Assembly: GCF_963678635.1 (NCBI RefSeq)
Contig: NC_087065.1
Location: forward strand, 36,669,888-36,733,887
Length of the DNA: 64,000 nt
Direction of reading: 5' to 3'
From: Symsagittifera roscoffensis
Taxonomy: Eukaryota > Xenacoelomorpha > Acoela > Convolutidae
The first letter of the stretch is position 1, and every line of letters starts with the position of its first letter. The translations under genes and the position numbers were made by a program. Positions 41,714-54,106 of this stretch are shown here, piece after piece. The notes below the pieces were generated by a model. It was given only the letters and a program-made list of their open reading frames with translations, had not been told where the DNA came from and did not search any database.

Positions 41714-42723
41714 CGAGTAAGAAAAAAAAATATATATATTTTTTAAAATATTGAAAAAAATATTTTTGAGCTATTCATAGCTCCTTTTGCAGTGTAGCGG
41801 AAGAAATTTCAGTAAGAGTAAGAAAAACCAGAAAGAACTAAAATCGAGATCAAAACGGTAGAGTTTGAGGTAGAGGCTGTATCTCTTCTATTGTACTGTA
41901 TTTTTTGTGATATGTCTGATACACTACATGTTTTAATTGTCACCATTTCAAGTAGACAGCGCTCTTAAATTACAAACTCAATTTTTTCTTGTTTCTTTTT
42001 GAGCCGGTGTACTTCGTTCTTGACAATGATTATGGCGTATGTGTGTTATCGTTTAACCATTATTTTTAACCAGAAGTTATAGCCATTATTTTTTCTGCTA
42101 TATCTGCTGCCAAATCCTCGAAAAAATTGGGATGTTTGTTTTCTACTTAAAGAGCAAAGAATTTAAGCACCATTAACGAAGCTACCAAATTTTTTGAAAT
42201 TCCTCGGTTTAGACAGCAAATAAATAATTGCGTAAAAAATTCTGAGCTATCATATACTCTGATTTTATTGAATTTTTGTTAACTTTTTTTTAAAAAAGAT
42301 GCAATTTGATCAGCACCACATTATTGAGAACACATTATAAACGACAGTTCTTATGCCTTATCTAAAGCAGAGAGCTCAAGAAAAAACGGTAGTTTTGAAT
42401 TTTCATTGAAAAATACGCTTTAATTCTTAACTTATTCACATATTGTTCCTGGATTTTTATCATACCAAATAACATAAATTCATGAAAGTAAAGGAGAGCA
42501 ATGAGTTAAGTCAGAAACCATTTGTTGAAATTGAAATTGTTCAAATATTTCAAATCATATTAATAGTTCAAGAGTCAAGCTCATTTCTGACTACAAAAAT
42601 TGTTCACCATGTTAAAATGGGTCTTTTTGCGACTTTAGACATAACTGATTATCATTTATTTCATTTTTTTAATGATGTCAACAGTTTTTAATGATGTCAA
42701 CAGTGCCGTGTTAATTGTCATTT
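41714..42723. other. Host-like non-coding sequence 3' of the membrane-protein exon
   Basis: AT-rich DNA with homopolymer runs and no recognisable gene. A 19-bp direct repeat (TTTTTAATGATGTCAACAG at about 42667 and 42686) lies just beyond the stop codon of the minus-strand exon, probably in its 3' UTR or downstream of it. The 69-codon plus ORF at 42482 is unsupported. Confidence 0.45.
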
Positions 42724-43017
42724 TCAGTAAAAAGAAGTGGTGGCTGTGGCGGCATGTGAATCTTTCGCTATCCCGTTTGTCGCCACCTTATTCCTCTTTT
42801 TCTTCTTGTTCAAGGTGAAGTACATCACACAAATGGACAGTCCGAACACAATGAGTGAGAGTATCCAGCCGAGCCACATGACAGTTGGAATCCAGCCGTT
42901 CTCTGTTTTGACCTTGTATGCCCTTCGGAAAGTGCCCTGGGTGATGGATGCGAACAGAAGATAGAAGAAGAAGAATATGCCACTCAAAGCGACATTCAAA
43001 GTTGCCGCCCAAATTTC
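42724..43017 (-). CDS. Last exon of a host multi-pass membrane protein
   Basis: On the minus strand, a splice acceptor TTTTTTCAG (ending at 43018) is followed by 97 in-frame codons and TGA. The exon reads EIWAATLNVALSGIFFFFYLL, a loop TQGTFRRAYKVKTENGW, a second span WLGWILSLIVFGLSICVMY and a basic cytosolic-type tail (LNKKKKRNKV ... HAATATTSFY). GC content and codon use are clearly higher than in the surrounding repeats, as expected for a host gene under selection. Two spans plus tail suggest the C-terminal half of a four-span (claudin-, MARVEL- or tetraspan-like) protein; I cannot name the family. Upstream exons should lie at higher coordinates but are not recognisable before element D at 43502. 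Confidence 0.65.
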   Translation of the reverse strand, partial: EIWAATLNVALSGIFFFFYLLFASITQGTFRRAYKVKTENGWIPTVMWLGWILSLIVFGLSICVMYFTLNKKKKRNKVATNGIAKDSHAATATTSFY

Positions 43018-43501
43018 CTGAAAAAATGCGGTTTTTGTTATCTATTTCCCCCCATATTGCAATAGGGAGGAGGAGGATGGTTAACATTCGTTTATGCTTA
43101 ACAGTCCAATTCTTTCTTTATGCGAGGGGGGGAGAGTTTCGTTACAAGGTTCCATAGGGGGGAGGGACTAGTTAACAATATCCAAAAATGATAATAAGCA
43201 TTCAAAAAACACCTTTTCATCAGAACTTTAATGAGAAACAAGAATCAAACTACGTTTTTTTAGCGTAGGAAGCTCATATTTATCAGATATGAAGTGAGTT
43301 TACATAAATTTATTGACTTGATGAATTCATTTGCTGAAGTGAGTTTGATGAACTTGCTTTTTTCGACCACTTCATTGTGTAAATAGCTTAAATTAAATAG
43401 TAAATTAGGTAATGACCATAGGTGATATTTCGGACCAAGTTAACATCATCCCCCCCCCCCCCCAAAGCCGTTTGTGGGGGGGGGATATTAATTGGATCTA
43501 A
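43018..43501. other. Intronic or intergenic host sequence before element D
   Basis: Likely intron upstream of the exon at 42724-43017. It contains G-rich patches (about 43127-43165) and a C14/G9 inverted tract at 43450-43484. No further exon was recognised. Confidence 0.4.
43450..43484. repeat. C14 / G9 inverted homopolymer tract
   Basis: Fourteen C (43450-43463), then AAAGCCGTTTGT, then nine G (43476-43484). The arms can pair, with CAAA/TTTG extending the stem around GCCG. It lies 17 bp from the 5' end of element D. Tracts like this cause sequencing slippage, so the exact length is uncertain. Confidence 0.8.
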
Positions 43502-43893
43502 TGGAACCAGTTTAAAACTAGTATTTATAATATCCAATTAATTTATTGATGAAACTATCTCTATAAAATACTTCTTACTAACCAATCATGATCCATAACT
43601 AACACTTACAATAATTTTTAAGGCTGAAACTGTTTAAAGTTTCAGTCTGAACAGAAATAAATTAATTTAGCAAGCAGTTGGTCTTCTCCAGAACAGTTCC
43701 TGATATCTTACCTCGCAAATACCAGTATACACTAGATCATTTGAGACTAGGAGATATCAGAGTAAGATTAGGATCGGTATTAGACTACGAAGTTGCACGA
43801 ATCTACCCGGTCGAAAATCAGATAGCGTGACGAACAGACGGTGTACTTTATCTGAAATTTTTCTATGAGTGAGCCAACCCGGACGTAAACTCA
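43502..43893 (+). repeat. 5' LTR of element D
   Basis: 392 bp, TGGAACCAG...CTCA. TATAAAAT at 43562-43569 precedes the hairpin GGCTGAAACT/AGTTTCAGTC (43623-43645). It is closer to LTR B and the 63518 LTR than to the LTRs of A. The primer-binding site (TGGTGCGACC...) starts at 43896. Confidence 0.88.
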
Positions 43894-43991
43894 TCTGGTG
43901 CGACCAAAAGTCTCGAACAAGACCTCAACACATTAAGACTTATCAAAATCAAAACAGACATAGGATCTAAGATCCAAATACAAAACACAAA

Positions 43992-44183
43992 ATGTTAAGA
44001 AATATTGAAAACTTACATCCACGTCTCAATGAGTCCAATCAATACCAACGAGCATTCAAGCTTAGACCAGATCAAAACCCGAATAGCGGACCAAACTTCT
44101 ACATCATGAAACAAAAAAACAGACTGCAACAACTACTTCTCTATAAGATTAACAATGCAGTACATTTTCATTCACTAAAATGA
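43992..44183 (+). CDS. Small leader ORF of element D (63 codons)
   Basis: Homologous in position and N-terminus (ML....NL.PRLNES) to the ORF at 23001-23234 in A. It is open from ATG to TGA although the rest of this element is badly decayed. It is basic and Asn/Gln-rich, with no known domain. The survival may be chance, given the length. Confidence 0.4.
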   Translation: MLRNIENLHPRLNESNQYQRAFKLRPDQNPNSGPNFYIMKQKNRLQQLLLYKINNAVHFHSLK

Positions 44184-44650
44184 AAAAAAAATACTTGGAG
44201 CGATAAGCTTCATTTCCCATAACAAATATCTCTCAATGATGTATAACTATTAAGATAAAATACCGAGACGATAGATCTACAACTACAAAAACAGTTCATT
44301 TCAAAACTGCAGTAACTCTAAGACTTTTATAAAATTAATAACTAGCTGAATAAAAAAATAAAAAAATTAGTTAAAAATTTAATCTAAAGTTACTTTTATC
44401 AAAACTATAAAAAAAATTCCTTGCTTCTCAAGGACATATATCCTCATCCTCTCACCAATCTTGCTTCTTTGTTTCCTCATCTAAAATAATTCAAATAATC
44501 ACTCAAAAAACTAATATCAATAAAATATCAATTTTAATATGACTAATATCGGTTAAAGAAATTTTTTCTCAAATTACTACTTGAACATTCAACTTGAACA
44601 TTGTCAAGGCCGATCCTTAATTTAAAATAACTTGAAAATTTCTTTAAACC

Positions 44651-44773
44651 AGATCATCAAGGCTATCCTTGGAGCTTTAGTTTTTTTTAAAATCGTTTTC
44701 GTTTAATTTTAATTCATTTAAAAAAAATTGATCATCAAGGCTTTCCTTGGATCAATTAGAACAATTTTGTTCT
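44651..44773 (+). other. Leader hairpin cluster, element D
   Basis: The same three-hairpin arrangement as in A and B: AGATCATCAAGG (44651), TTGATCATCAAGG...CCTTGGATCAA (44729-44755) and AGAACAATTTTGTTCT (44758-44773). The first hairpin is weakened by GGAGCT in its 3' arm. A further copy lies in the duplicated segment, ending at 50919. Confidence 0.6.
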
Positions 44774-45589
44774 CCCCACCTCTTACAACCGGTGTCTACC
44801 GACCTCAAAATTTGATTAACTCTCCAACCTTTACAAACGACCCAGGACTAACAGAGAATTAACCATTTTAATTACGATAAACAGTGAAGAAATCCGGTTT
44901 CTCAACCTTCATTCTACTCTTCTTCTAAGTCGACACAGACTAAAACAAATCTTAAAACTAGTACCCAACGATCTACTTCTGTTCTAATTTTAACTGAACC
45001 TTACGTGTTGATTTACTATTCTCCAACCTTTGATCACAAATCACACCCTGAGTAGGACTAAGTTTCTTATAGAACTTAATCACTCGACAAGGTATCAAAT
45101 CATTCTGTCGAATTGATATTCTCTATCTCCAACTCGTCTGTACTCGACAACCTATCCAGCAGGATTAAGTCAACATCAAAAAAATCGTAAAGACTAACAA
45201 TTCAGGAAAAAACCTAAGCCTTGGATTTTGCACTCATCACTCTAACACTTATGTCAAGAGATAATCTAGGATAAATCAGACAAAAAAAAACAAAAAGAAG
45301 ACAATAATAACAAAACAGAAACAAACCATTAAAAATTTCCACTACACGAAACGCTGTTTGGGAGTCTGACTCAACAGCAATACAAAAACTTCAAAAGCAC
45401 GAGATCTAATCCACGACAAAAACTAAACCGTAGAAAATTTTAAAAAATTTTCGGAATCAGAACCACAAAAGCATCATCTATAAAAATTAAACGCAAAATA
45501 AAAAGTTCACACCTTCGCAAACCAGTCAAGTTCTACAATTGGAATCAACCAATACGGTATATTGGAAGTTACACATCAGGCGCAAATCC

Positions 45590-47990
45590 GCACGAAAAAT
45601 GATTCACTACGATGATGACTCTATAATTTCCTTTGTCATCAATCCTCAAAGAGACCCCGTTTGAGGTACAGTAAAACTTTGCCACAATTTAATCGTAATT
45701 TTTGTTTCAAAAAGGAAACAGCCATGTGAACAAGAATTTCCTGAAGTAAAAATTACCAGACAAATACTTGACCACTATTTATCAGCTACTAATAAAATCA
45801 CCTCACATTATGGCTTTTTCACCATTGAAATTCTAGCATCACAAACATCAATCATCCACCACACCGAATTTGAATAGAGGAATAAAACTAGATTTCTCAT
45901 AAATTTTTGCAGAAAATATCAAAAAAATTCAACATCAAAACTCACAAAGAGCAAACTCAATTTTCACAAATGATGTTTTTGGCATCATCTATAGTTTTGT
46001 TTCTATATTATAAACAAATGAAACATTTAACGTATCACCACAACAAATATCTCGACACGCAATTGTAGGACGCAAAATAAAACTTTTTTTACGATTTTTA
46101 GACTCAATTTGTGAAACACTCACAGATAGTGAATTATCAAAATAAAAACAATTGATCTACAAAAAATTCTAGCATGTTTCATTATAGTTTATTTCCAGCA
46201 AAATTCAGACCTAATTTCACAAGCAATAAATAGTTTTAGACAACAAACAAACGATGAAAAAAATTAGCAGACAAAACAGATTATATATGGCACCCTGAAT
46301 TTTCTCATTTAAATAATTTTTAACATCCTAAACGATATTTCGAGTGCAGCAATTGCAACTGTTTCCATATACAGAGATCATTTGAGAAAAATTCCACTCA
46401 CAATTGACATCACACCCTTATATTCAATGATAGGACAAGCAACAGTAGCTTAAGTTCAATATTTATCAATACACTGGAAACCCTTAAGGGTACTACAACT
46501 TAGTTTTAATACAACAAGATATCCAAACCCTATCACATCTTGTAAGCGAAGAAAAGTTGAAACACTACCTTTAGCAACACAACAAAGTATTTTCCTTATT
46601 CATTCAACACTTACAACACCACATAAAAAAAATAATATTCCTTTTCCACCAACGAAATTACAATCAACAGCCAAACCATTAGTCGTTCCGAAGCTTTCAC
46701 GTATTGATTATCAAACAAATAGACCAATGACTAAACAACGACCGGATAACAAGCAAAGACAGTCAATTGGATTTTTTGCTTTGACTAATATTACTAATTC
46801 AAAAGCAAGACAACTCTATAAATTACAAAATTAATCACATGAAAACACAATCATTTTTGACCGGCACCCAAACCAATATGTCAATCGGTAATTGTTAGCG
46901 ATAATAGGAGACGTCAGACAGATCGAACCGAAAGTTGTCCATTTTTTAACGTAACAAAACCCAACTAGCAGCCAACTCATAAGAAGACAACCACCTTAAT
47001 CTGAAGATTAAAATTAATTTCAAGAAAACCAACAACAGTACAATATTTACCGAGAACGAGAAAATCATTAGAATGAAATAGATCAACCAGATGATATTTT
47101 TCAACCAGATACTTTCGGACCTTACATAACCTCCAAACAACCAAGATGCAACAACAACCTCCTCAACGAAAAAAAAACTTGGCACTACTTAACAAAAAAA
47201 TACATCTATAAATCTATGCAGATGCCCAAATTTATCAACCCAAATCAATGAGAAACAAAACCCCATTATCTTACAATTTACAACAACATGAAATTTCAAA
47301 AATTCAATTTACAAACTTTACACATATAACAAACGCAGCAGAATCACTCCAGATGTCAATCAATCCATATTTTATGGGCGGATCATCTATAACATCATAT
47401 AAACCACTCATGTTATTTACAGGAGCAGATCCTGAAAACTCAGTAGAAGACTACTTAACTGCTGTTACAGCCAAATTAATCTTAAACTTAGGCCCCAAAA
47501 CTATAAGTACAACTCTACATCAAATTTGGATTCACAGTCGGACAGCACTGATACAAACCACGCTCAATGGTGCAGCTCACAAAGTGTTTTCAGTTTTACT
47601 CATAGAAATTAAGTCCGGTTGTCAGTGATTCACAAAAAAGTATACAAAGATTTTCAAGAAGAATCGACTCTGAACGAAACAAACAGCATCAAAGAGCTTT
47701 ATGCAACAAAATTTGAAGACTTCCAAATTAGACAATAAAACAACTCGCAGTAAGAATCGAAATATAAGTACAAAACGCTTATTCGCTCAATACACACGAT
47801 TACAAAAACAAAAAAATGACAAGAAAAAATAATTGAATCAAATTATTACCAGGAAGAATATTCTAATTCAGAACCTCAAGAGCCAAAAAACAGTCAAAAA
47901 AACACAAATTACACTCCTCATGTAATTGAAATAATTCAAGTATGAAAAATATATATGAAAATACAACCTAGAAAATATCACCTACTAAAA
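45590..47990 (+). pseudogene. gag: Decayed gag of element D
   Basis: From ATGATTCACTACGATGATGAC (45596 on) the frames match element A's gag with many stops. The best-preserved piece is the 126-codon ORF 47248-47628, which holds the capsid start NAAESLQM, the SVEDYLTAVTAKLIL segment and a TTLNGAAHKVFSVL core in which the conserved Trp of the AA.KWF motif is Val. The nucleocapsid knuckle is not recognisable. Dead. Confidence 0.78.
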
Positions 47991-48655
47991 AAAAGATTTG
48001 AACAAATCCTCTCCTTTTAGAAACTCCAAAAACAAGCAATTTCAACCGCCAGATCTTGAAACAAGTTTTTTAATCGACTCCAGCGCATAATCAAATATTA
48101 ATAACATTCCTACATGAAACGAAAAAAAATCTACAACCAAAACTTTTCCCTTCAAAAACACCTCCAGTAAACTAGCCATTGCACAAGGCACACGTTTAGC
48201 AAACTTTGGAAAGATCAAAATATTACTTATAACAACTCAAACAATGGAACAAAACAAACTATTACTGAAGACCTTTAAACAAATATTCCATATAGCAGAT
48301 TGTAAAAACAATATAATTTGATTAACTGTTATTACAAAAATTATTCCAAATGTAACATCTTGAACAGTAAACTGCAAATCAAAGAGAAATATAAAACATC
48401 TTCATCAAAATTCAATAATACATCTCTTACATTTTTTCGACGCTTAAATAAACAGTCCCAATTTTTTTCAAAATTTTACCCTTTATATATTCAGCAAATA
48501 AAACATATGAAAAAAAAACACTAACAGGACATGCATATGACTTCCATCAACCAAGTTCTTCACTATAAAAACGATGAGAGTACACGGAAACTATATATGA
48601 CCGACCTTGAATTAAAACCAATTAAAGGTAATTTCCAATTCAAGTTGAATTCAAA
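47991..48655 (+). pseudogene. pol: Protease relic of element D, truncated pol
   Basis: The segment around 48055-48110 reads FLIDSSA, then a stop, then SNI..IPT, corresponding to A's FLIDSGAESNIINIPT, with the catalytic DSG changed to DSS. Homology to A's pol continues to about 48650 and then jumps to the integrase core, deleting about 2.7 kb (all of RT and RNase H and the integrase zinc module). Confidence 0.75.
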
Positions 48656-49565
48656 CCTATATTTCCCTCCTCAGAAGGAAGTTCGTACATAAAGATAAAA
48701 GTAGATGCATTTACAAATTATGTAGCACTCAACCCTGTACCCCACTGTAATGCTTACTCTGCATACACGACAGTTAATAAACACTGGATAGCAACGTTTG
48801 GACTATCTGAAAGCCTGGTCACAAACAATAGAACATTGGAAAAACGAAATAATTACACTATGTCACCTTTAAAATATCAAACATAAACCTAGAAAATCAC
48901 AAGTCCCACAGGCAAACGGCTTAGTCGAAAGCATAAACCGGTCATTACAATAATACCTTCAATGTATGAAAACGGAAACTATCAAAATACACCGTATGGT
49001 CAATAGAGGTAAAAATTCTCCTAGTAGCATATAATTCTTAGATTAAAATAAAATTTGTATTATCACCATATGAAATGGTTTTTAACCATAAATTCACGAA
49101 ATTTATCAAAAATTTTTGTCAATCAAAAAAAAAGATTCAAATTGTTAAAACCTACCACTTCACACACGACGAAGATCATTTTCATCGTCCACATATTTAA
49201 AAATTAGCATATGGAACCCACACAGAATGGATTCTAAGCAGAACTAAAAAAAACAATGGAAATTATCAGAAAATTGCAAAAAAGTTATTACAAACACAAA
49301 ACATTCAATCTCAAGTAAATTCACATTGTACGCCAGCATCAAACCTGAAAGTAGAAACATTTATTTGATTCCAAAATTTATAGTTCAGTAGAGAATCTCA
49401 AAAAGTTACAATCTATTTGAAAAGGACCGTAAGAAATTATAGAAAAACCTACAGACGTCACATATGAACTAAAAGACCACAAAAGAAAAGAACTAGTACA
49501 AGATAGAAACAATCTTTTACCATAATATGAGAAGCGTACATCCTTCATGAACAAACACAATTAAA
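48656..49565 (+). pseudogene. pol: Integrase relic of element D
   Basis: Reads EGSSYI.IKVDAFTNYVALNPVP, HWIATFGLSESLVTNN and GLVESINRS, matching element A's core but with the second Asp changed (TDNG to TNNR-like) and frameshifts. The GPY/F region follows at about 49420-49460. It preserves the about 50 bp after the Glu motif that element A has lost, and lacks A's 197-bp duplication, so it shows the ancestral layout there. Confidence 0.75.
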
Positions 49566-50479
49566 TTCGTTCACATGACTACGCATTGTTGACAAAACAA
49601 AACAAACTAAAAATCAAAAAAATTTAACAAACTTCAGTCATTTACTACAAACACCCAAAACAATTCCGACAAAAAAAATCAGAAAAAACCTCAAAACAAG
49701 TAGATTAAAAACAATAAATTAATCGTAAACTAGAAGATAAAATTTTGATAACTGACCTAACAGAAAAATTACAAAAACCCCAATTATCTTGACTTGGAAA
49801 TCAATCGAGAAAAGATGATAAATTTTTATTCCACAACATAAAATGCTAGAGAAAATCAAACTTCGTCAGACTTCTGAATAATTAAAATCATCAACATATT
49901 ATCTTTTTATCTAAAAAGAAATTCCATCACATCCTAATATCCATTTTCTTTTTCAGAACTAAGCTAGCTCAAAACCGAGCTATCAAATCACCTGATATCA
50001 TCTCACTCTTATTCAAGCACGACCACTATTATTTGCCGAAATAACTTCATTTTGAACTAGATCTATAGTTCTAACTCAGACACCTCCAGGTCAAAAGAAA
50101 GCACTACCCTCATAATTGACAACTAAAAGAAATATCATATAAGAGATAGAACCCCCTTCTATCAATCAATACAAAAATCAACAATTTTGTCTCAATTTAT
50201 ACCTCAAATATCACCACAAAAAACATTAAATTAGCTTATCAACTAAATTTAACTTTTCACTTAGCCTACAGACACTCTACTTACCAAAAACCCTCCAATT
50301 ATCCCACAAATAAAAACAAGAATTAGAAAATTATTACCTGAACACCCAGATTTCCATTTTCCTTCACCAAAAACTCTTCATACCCAACCCACTTGTCAAA
50401 AATCAATAAACAATTCGACCCCACTTGATTTCAACTCCAAAAAAAATATAAAATAAGTCAATAAAGCAAAACATTTTTG

Positions 50480-50750
50480 AAATGCTTTTTTTTCGAATCA
50501 GTCAAACAAATAAAAATAATTATTTCACACTCTCTTCTAATCTTTCCCACACATTTTCAATTTTTATTTTCATAATGATTTTTTAGATTTCATAATCCTA
50601 CTTTTTGTAGTCTTTAGTACGCAATTTATAGTTTTCTATTTCCTCATTCAGACTTATATTTTTCTCTTCAAAAACAATGACCACCTAATCAGATACAATA
50701 CTTAACAATTTTCTAAATGATACGAAGCTTACTAAGTAGAAAAGGCTCTG
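50480..50750 (+). pseudogene. TM1/TM2 relic of element D
   Basis: A hydrophobic, stop-interrupted frame aligned with A's TM1 ends in TTTTCTAAATGATACGAAGC, the same ATGA junction as at 33827-33830. TM2 is cut after about 30 bases by the duplication breakpoint near 50751. Confidence 0.55.
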
Positions 50751-50751
50751 T

Positions 50752-53700
50752 CAAGGCCGATCCTTAATTTAAAATAACTGAAAATTTTCTTAAACCAGAC
50801 TATCAAGGCTATCCTTGGATCTTTAGTTTTTAACTTAAATCGTTTTCGTTTAATTTTAAATCATTTAAAAAAATTGATCATCAAGGCTTTCCTTGGATCA
50901 ATTAGAACAATTTTGTTCTCCCCACCTCTTACAACCGGTGTCTACCGACCTCAAAATTTGATTAACTCTCCAATCTTTACAAACGACCCAGGACTAACAG
51001 TAATTTTTCAAATAAATAACCATTTTAATTACAATAAACAGTGAAGAAATCCGGTTTCTCAACCTTCATTCTACTCTTCTTCTTAGTCGACACTGACTAA
51101 AAAAAATCTTAAAACTAGTAGAATTTAAAATAGTACCCAACGATCTACTTCTGTTCTAATTTTAACTGAACCTTACGTGTTGATTTACTATTCTCCAACC
51201 TTTGATCACAAATCACACCCTGATAGGACAAAGTTTCTTAAAGAACTTAATCACTCGACAAGGTATCAAATCATTCTGTCGAATTGATATTCTCTATCTC
51301 CAACCCGTCTGTACTCGACAATCTATCCCGCAGGATTAAGTCAACGTCAAAAAAATTAGACTAACAATTCTGGAAAAAACCTAAGCCTTGGATTTTGCAT
51401 TCATCACTCTAACACTTATGTCAAGAGATAATCTAGGATACATCAGACAAAAAAAAGAAGCCAATAATAACAAAACAGAAACAAACCATTAAAAATGTCC
51501 ACTACACGAAATGCTGTTTGGGAGTCTGACTCAACAGCAATACAAAAACTTCAAAAGCACGAGATCTAATCCACGACAAAAACTAAACCGTAGAAAATTA
51601 AAGAAAATTTTCGGAATCAGAACCACAAAAGCATCATCTATAAAAGTTAAACGCAAAAAAAAGTTCACACCTTCGCAAACCAGTTAGGTTCTACACTTGG
51701 AATCAACCAATACAGTATATTCGAAGTTACACAGCAGGCCCAAATCCGCACGAAAAATGATTCAGTACGATGATGACTCTATAATTTCCTTTGTCATCAA
51801 TCCTCGAAGCGACCGCGTTTAAGGTACAGTAAAACTGTGCCACAATCTAATCGGAAACAGCCATGTGAACAAGAATTTCCTGAAGTAAAAATTACCAGAC
51901 AAATACTTGACCACTATTTATCAGCTATCAATAAAATCACCTCACATTATGGCTTTTTCACCATTAAAATTCTAGCATCACAAACATCAATCATCCACCA
52001 CACCGAATTTGAATAGAGGAATAAAACTAGATTTCTCAAAAGTTTTTGCAGAAAATATCAAAAAAATTCAACATCAAAACTCACAAAGAGCAAATTCAAT
52101 TTTCACAAATGATGTTTTTGGCATCATCTATAGTTATGTTTCTATATTATAAACAAATGAAACATTTAACGTATCACCACAACAAATATCTCGACACGCA
52201 ATTGTAAGACGCAAAATAAAACTTTTTTCACGATTTTTAGACTCAATTTGTGAAACACTCACAGATAGTGAATTATCAAAATAAAAACAATTGATCTACA
52301 AAAAATTCTAGCATGTTTCATTATAGTTTATTTCCAGCAAAATTCAGACCTAATTTCACAAGCAATAAATAGTTTTAGACAACAAACAAACAATGAAAAA
52401 AATTAGCAGACAAAACAGATTATATATGGCACCCTGAATTTTCTCATTTAAATAATTTTTAACATCCTAAACGATATTTCAAGTGCAGCAATTGCAACTC
52501 TTTCCGTATACAGAGATCATTTGAGAAAAACTCCACTCACAATTGACATCACACCCTTATATTCAATGATAGGACAAGCAACAGTAGCTTAAGTTCAACA
52601 TTTATCAATACACTGGAAACCCTTAAGGGTACTACAACTTAGTTTTAATACAACAAGATATCCAAACCCTATCACATCTTGTAAGCAAAGAAAAGTTGAA
52701 ACACTACCTTTAGTAACGCAACAAAGTGTTTTCCCTATTCATTCAAAACTTACAACACCACATAAAAAAAATAATATTCCTTTTCCACCAACAAAATTAC
52801 AATCAACAGCCAAACCGTTAGTCTTTCCGAAGCTTTCACGTATTGATTATCAAACAAATAGACCAATGACTAAAAAACGACCGGATAACAAGCAAAGACA
52901 GTTAATTGGATTTTTTGCTTAGACTAATATTACTATTTCAAAAGCAAGACAACTCTTTAAATTACAAAATTAATCACAAGAACACAATCATACTCGTCCG
53001 GCACCAAAAACAATATCTCAATCGGTAATTTTTAGCGATAATAGGAGACGTCAGACAGATCGAACCGAAAATTGTCCATTTTTTAACGTAACAAAAACCC
53101 AACTAGCAGCCAACTCGTAAGAAACCAACCACACTAATCTGAAGATTAGAATTAATTTCAAGAAAACCAACAACAGTACAATATTGACCGAGAACGAGAA
53201 AATCACTAGAATAAAATAGATCAACCAGATGATATTTTTCAACCAGATATTTTCGGACCTTACATAACCTCCAAACAACCAAGATGCAACAACAACCTCC
53301 TCAACGAAAAAAAAACTTGGCACTACTTAACAAAAAAAATACATCTACAAATCTATGCAGATGCCCAAATTTATCAACCCAAATCAATGAGAAACAAAAC
53401 CCCATTATCTTACAATTTACAACAACATGAAATTTCAAAAATTCAATTTACAAACTTTACACATATAACAAACGCAGCAGAATCACTCCAGATGTCAATC
53501 AATCCATATTTTATGGGCGGATCATCTATCACATCATATAAACCACTCATGTTATTTACAGGAGCAGATCCTGAAAACTCAGTAGAAGACTACTTAACTG
53601 CTGTTACAGCCAAATTAATCTTAAACTTAGGCCCCAAAACTATAAGTACAACTCTACATCAAATTTGGATTCACAGTCGGACAGCACTGATACAAACCAC

Positions 53701-53949
53701 GCTCAATGGTGCAGCTCACAAAGTGTTTTCAGTTTTACTCATAAAAATTAATCCCGGTTGTCAGTGATTCACAAAAAAGTATACAAAGATTTTCAAGAAG
53801 AATCGACTCTGAACGAAACAAACAGCATCAAAGAGTTTTATGCAACAATATGTGTAGACTTCCAAATTAAACAATAAAACAACTCGCAGTAAGAATCGAA
53901 ATATAAGTACAAAAAGCTTATTCGCTCAATACACACGATTACAATCCGG
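50752..53949 (+). repeat. Duplicated leader and gag segment within element D
   Basis: Repeats 44605-47812 at an offset of about 6139-6147 with only scattered differences. It includes the leader hairpins, the KPV..YNWNQPI block and the 126-codon capsid ORF (53387-53767). It replaces TM2, ORF-X and env. It could result from recombination between two related copies, template switching or insertion of a second element; a scaffolding error is possible but the copies are not identical. Confidence 0.85.
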
Positions 53950-54106
53950 CAACGATAGGACAAGCAACAGTAGCGTAAGTTCAAAATTTATCAAAACACT
54001 GGAAACCCTTAACGATACTACAACTTTATTACAACAAGATATCCAAACCCTATCACATCTTGTATCCAAACCCTATCACATCTTGTACCCTATCACATCC
54101 TGACTT
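53950..54106. repeat. Gag fragment and short tandem repeat at a rearrangement joint
   Basis: After 53949 the sequence jumps to a further copy of gag sequence otherwise at about 52566-52680. It then repeats the phrase CAAACCCTATCACATCTTG about three times (about 54043-54102) before the 602-ORF relic begins. This looks like a complex repair junction. Confidence 0.6.

Noticed and set aside
41498-41746. 82-codon ORF
   Set aside because: It runs straight through the 200-N gap; most of its codons are unknown, so it is an artefact.
42482-42691. 69-codon plus ORF beside the host exon
   Set aside because: It lies opposite the presumed 3' UTR, has no features and contains part of a direct repeat.
46946-47185. 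79-codon minus-strand hydrophobic ORF, repeated at 53051-53323
   Set aside because: It is the antisense of the gag region of element D and is present twice only because that region is duplicated.
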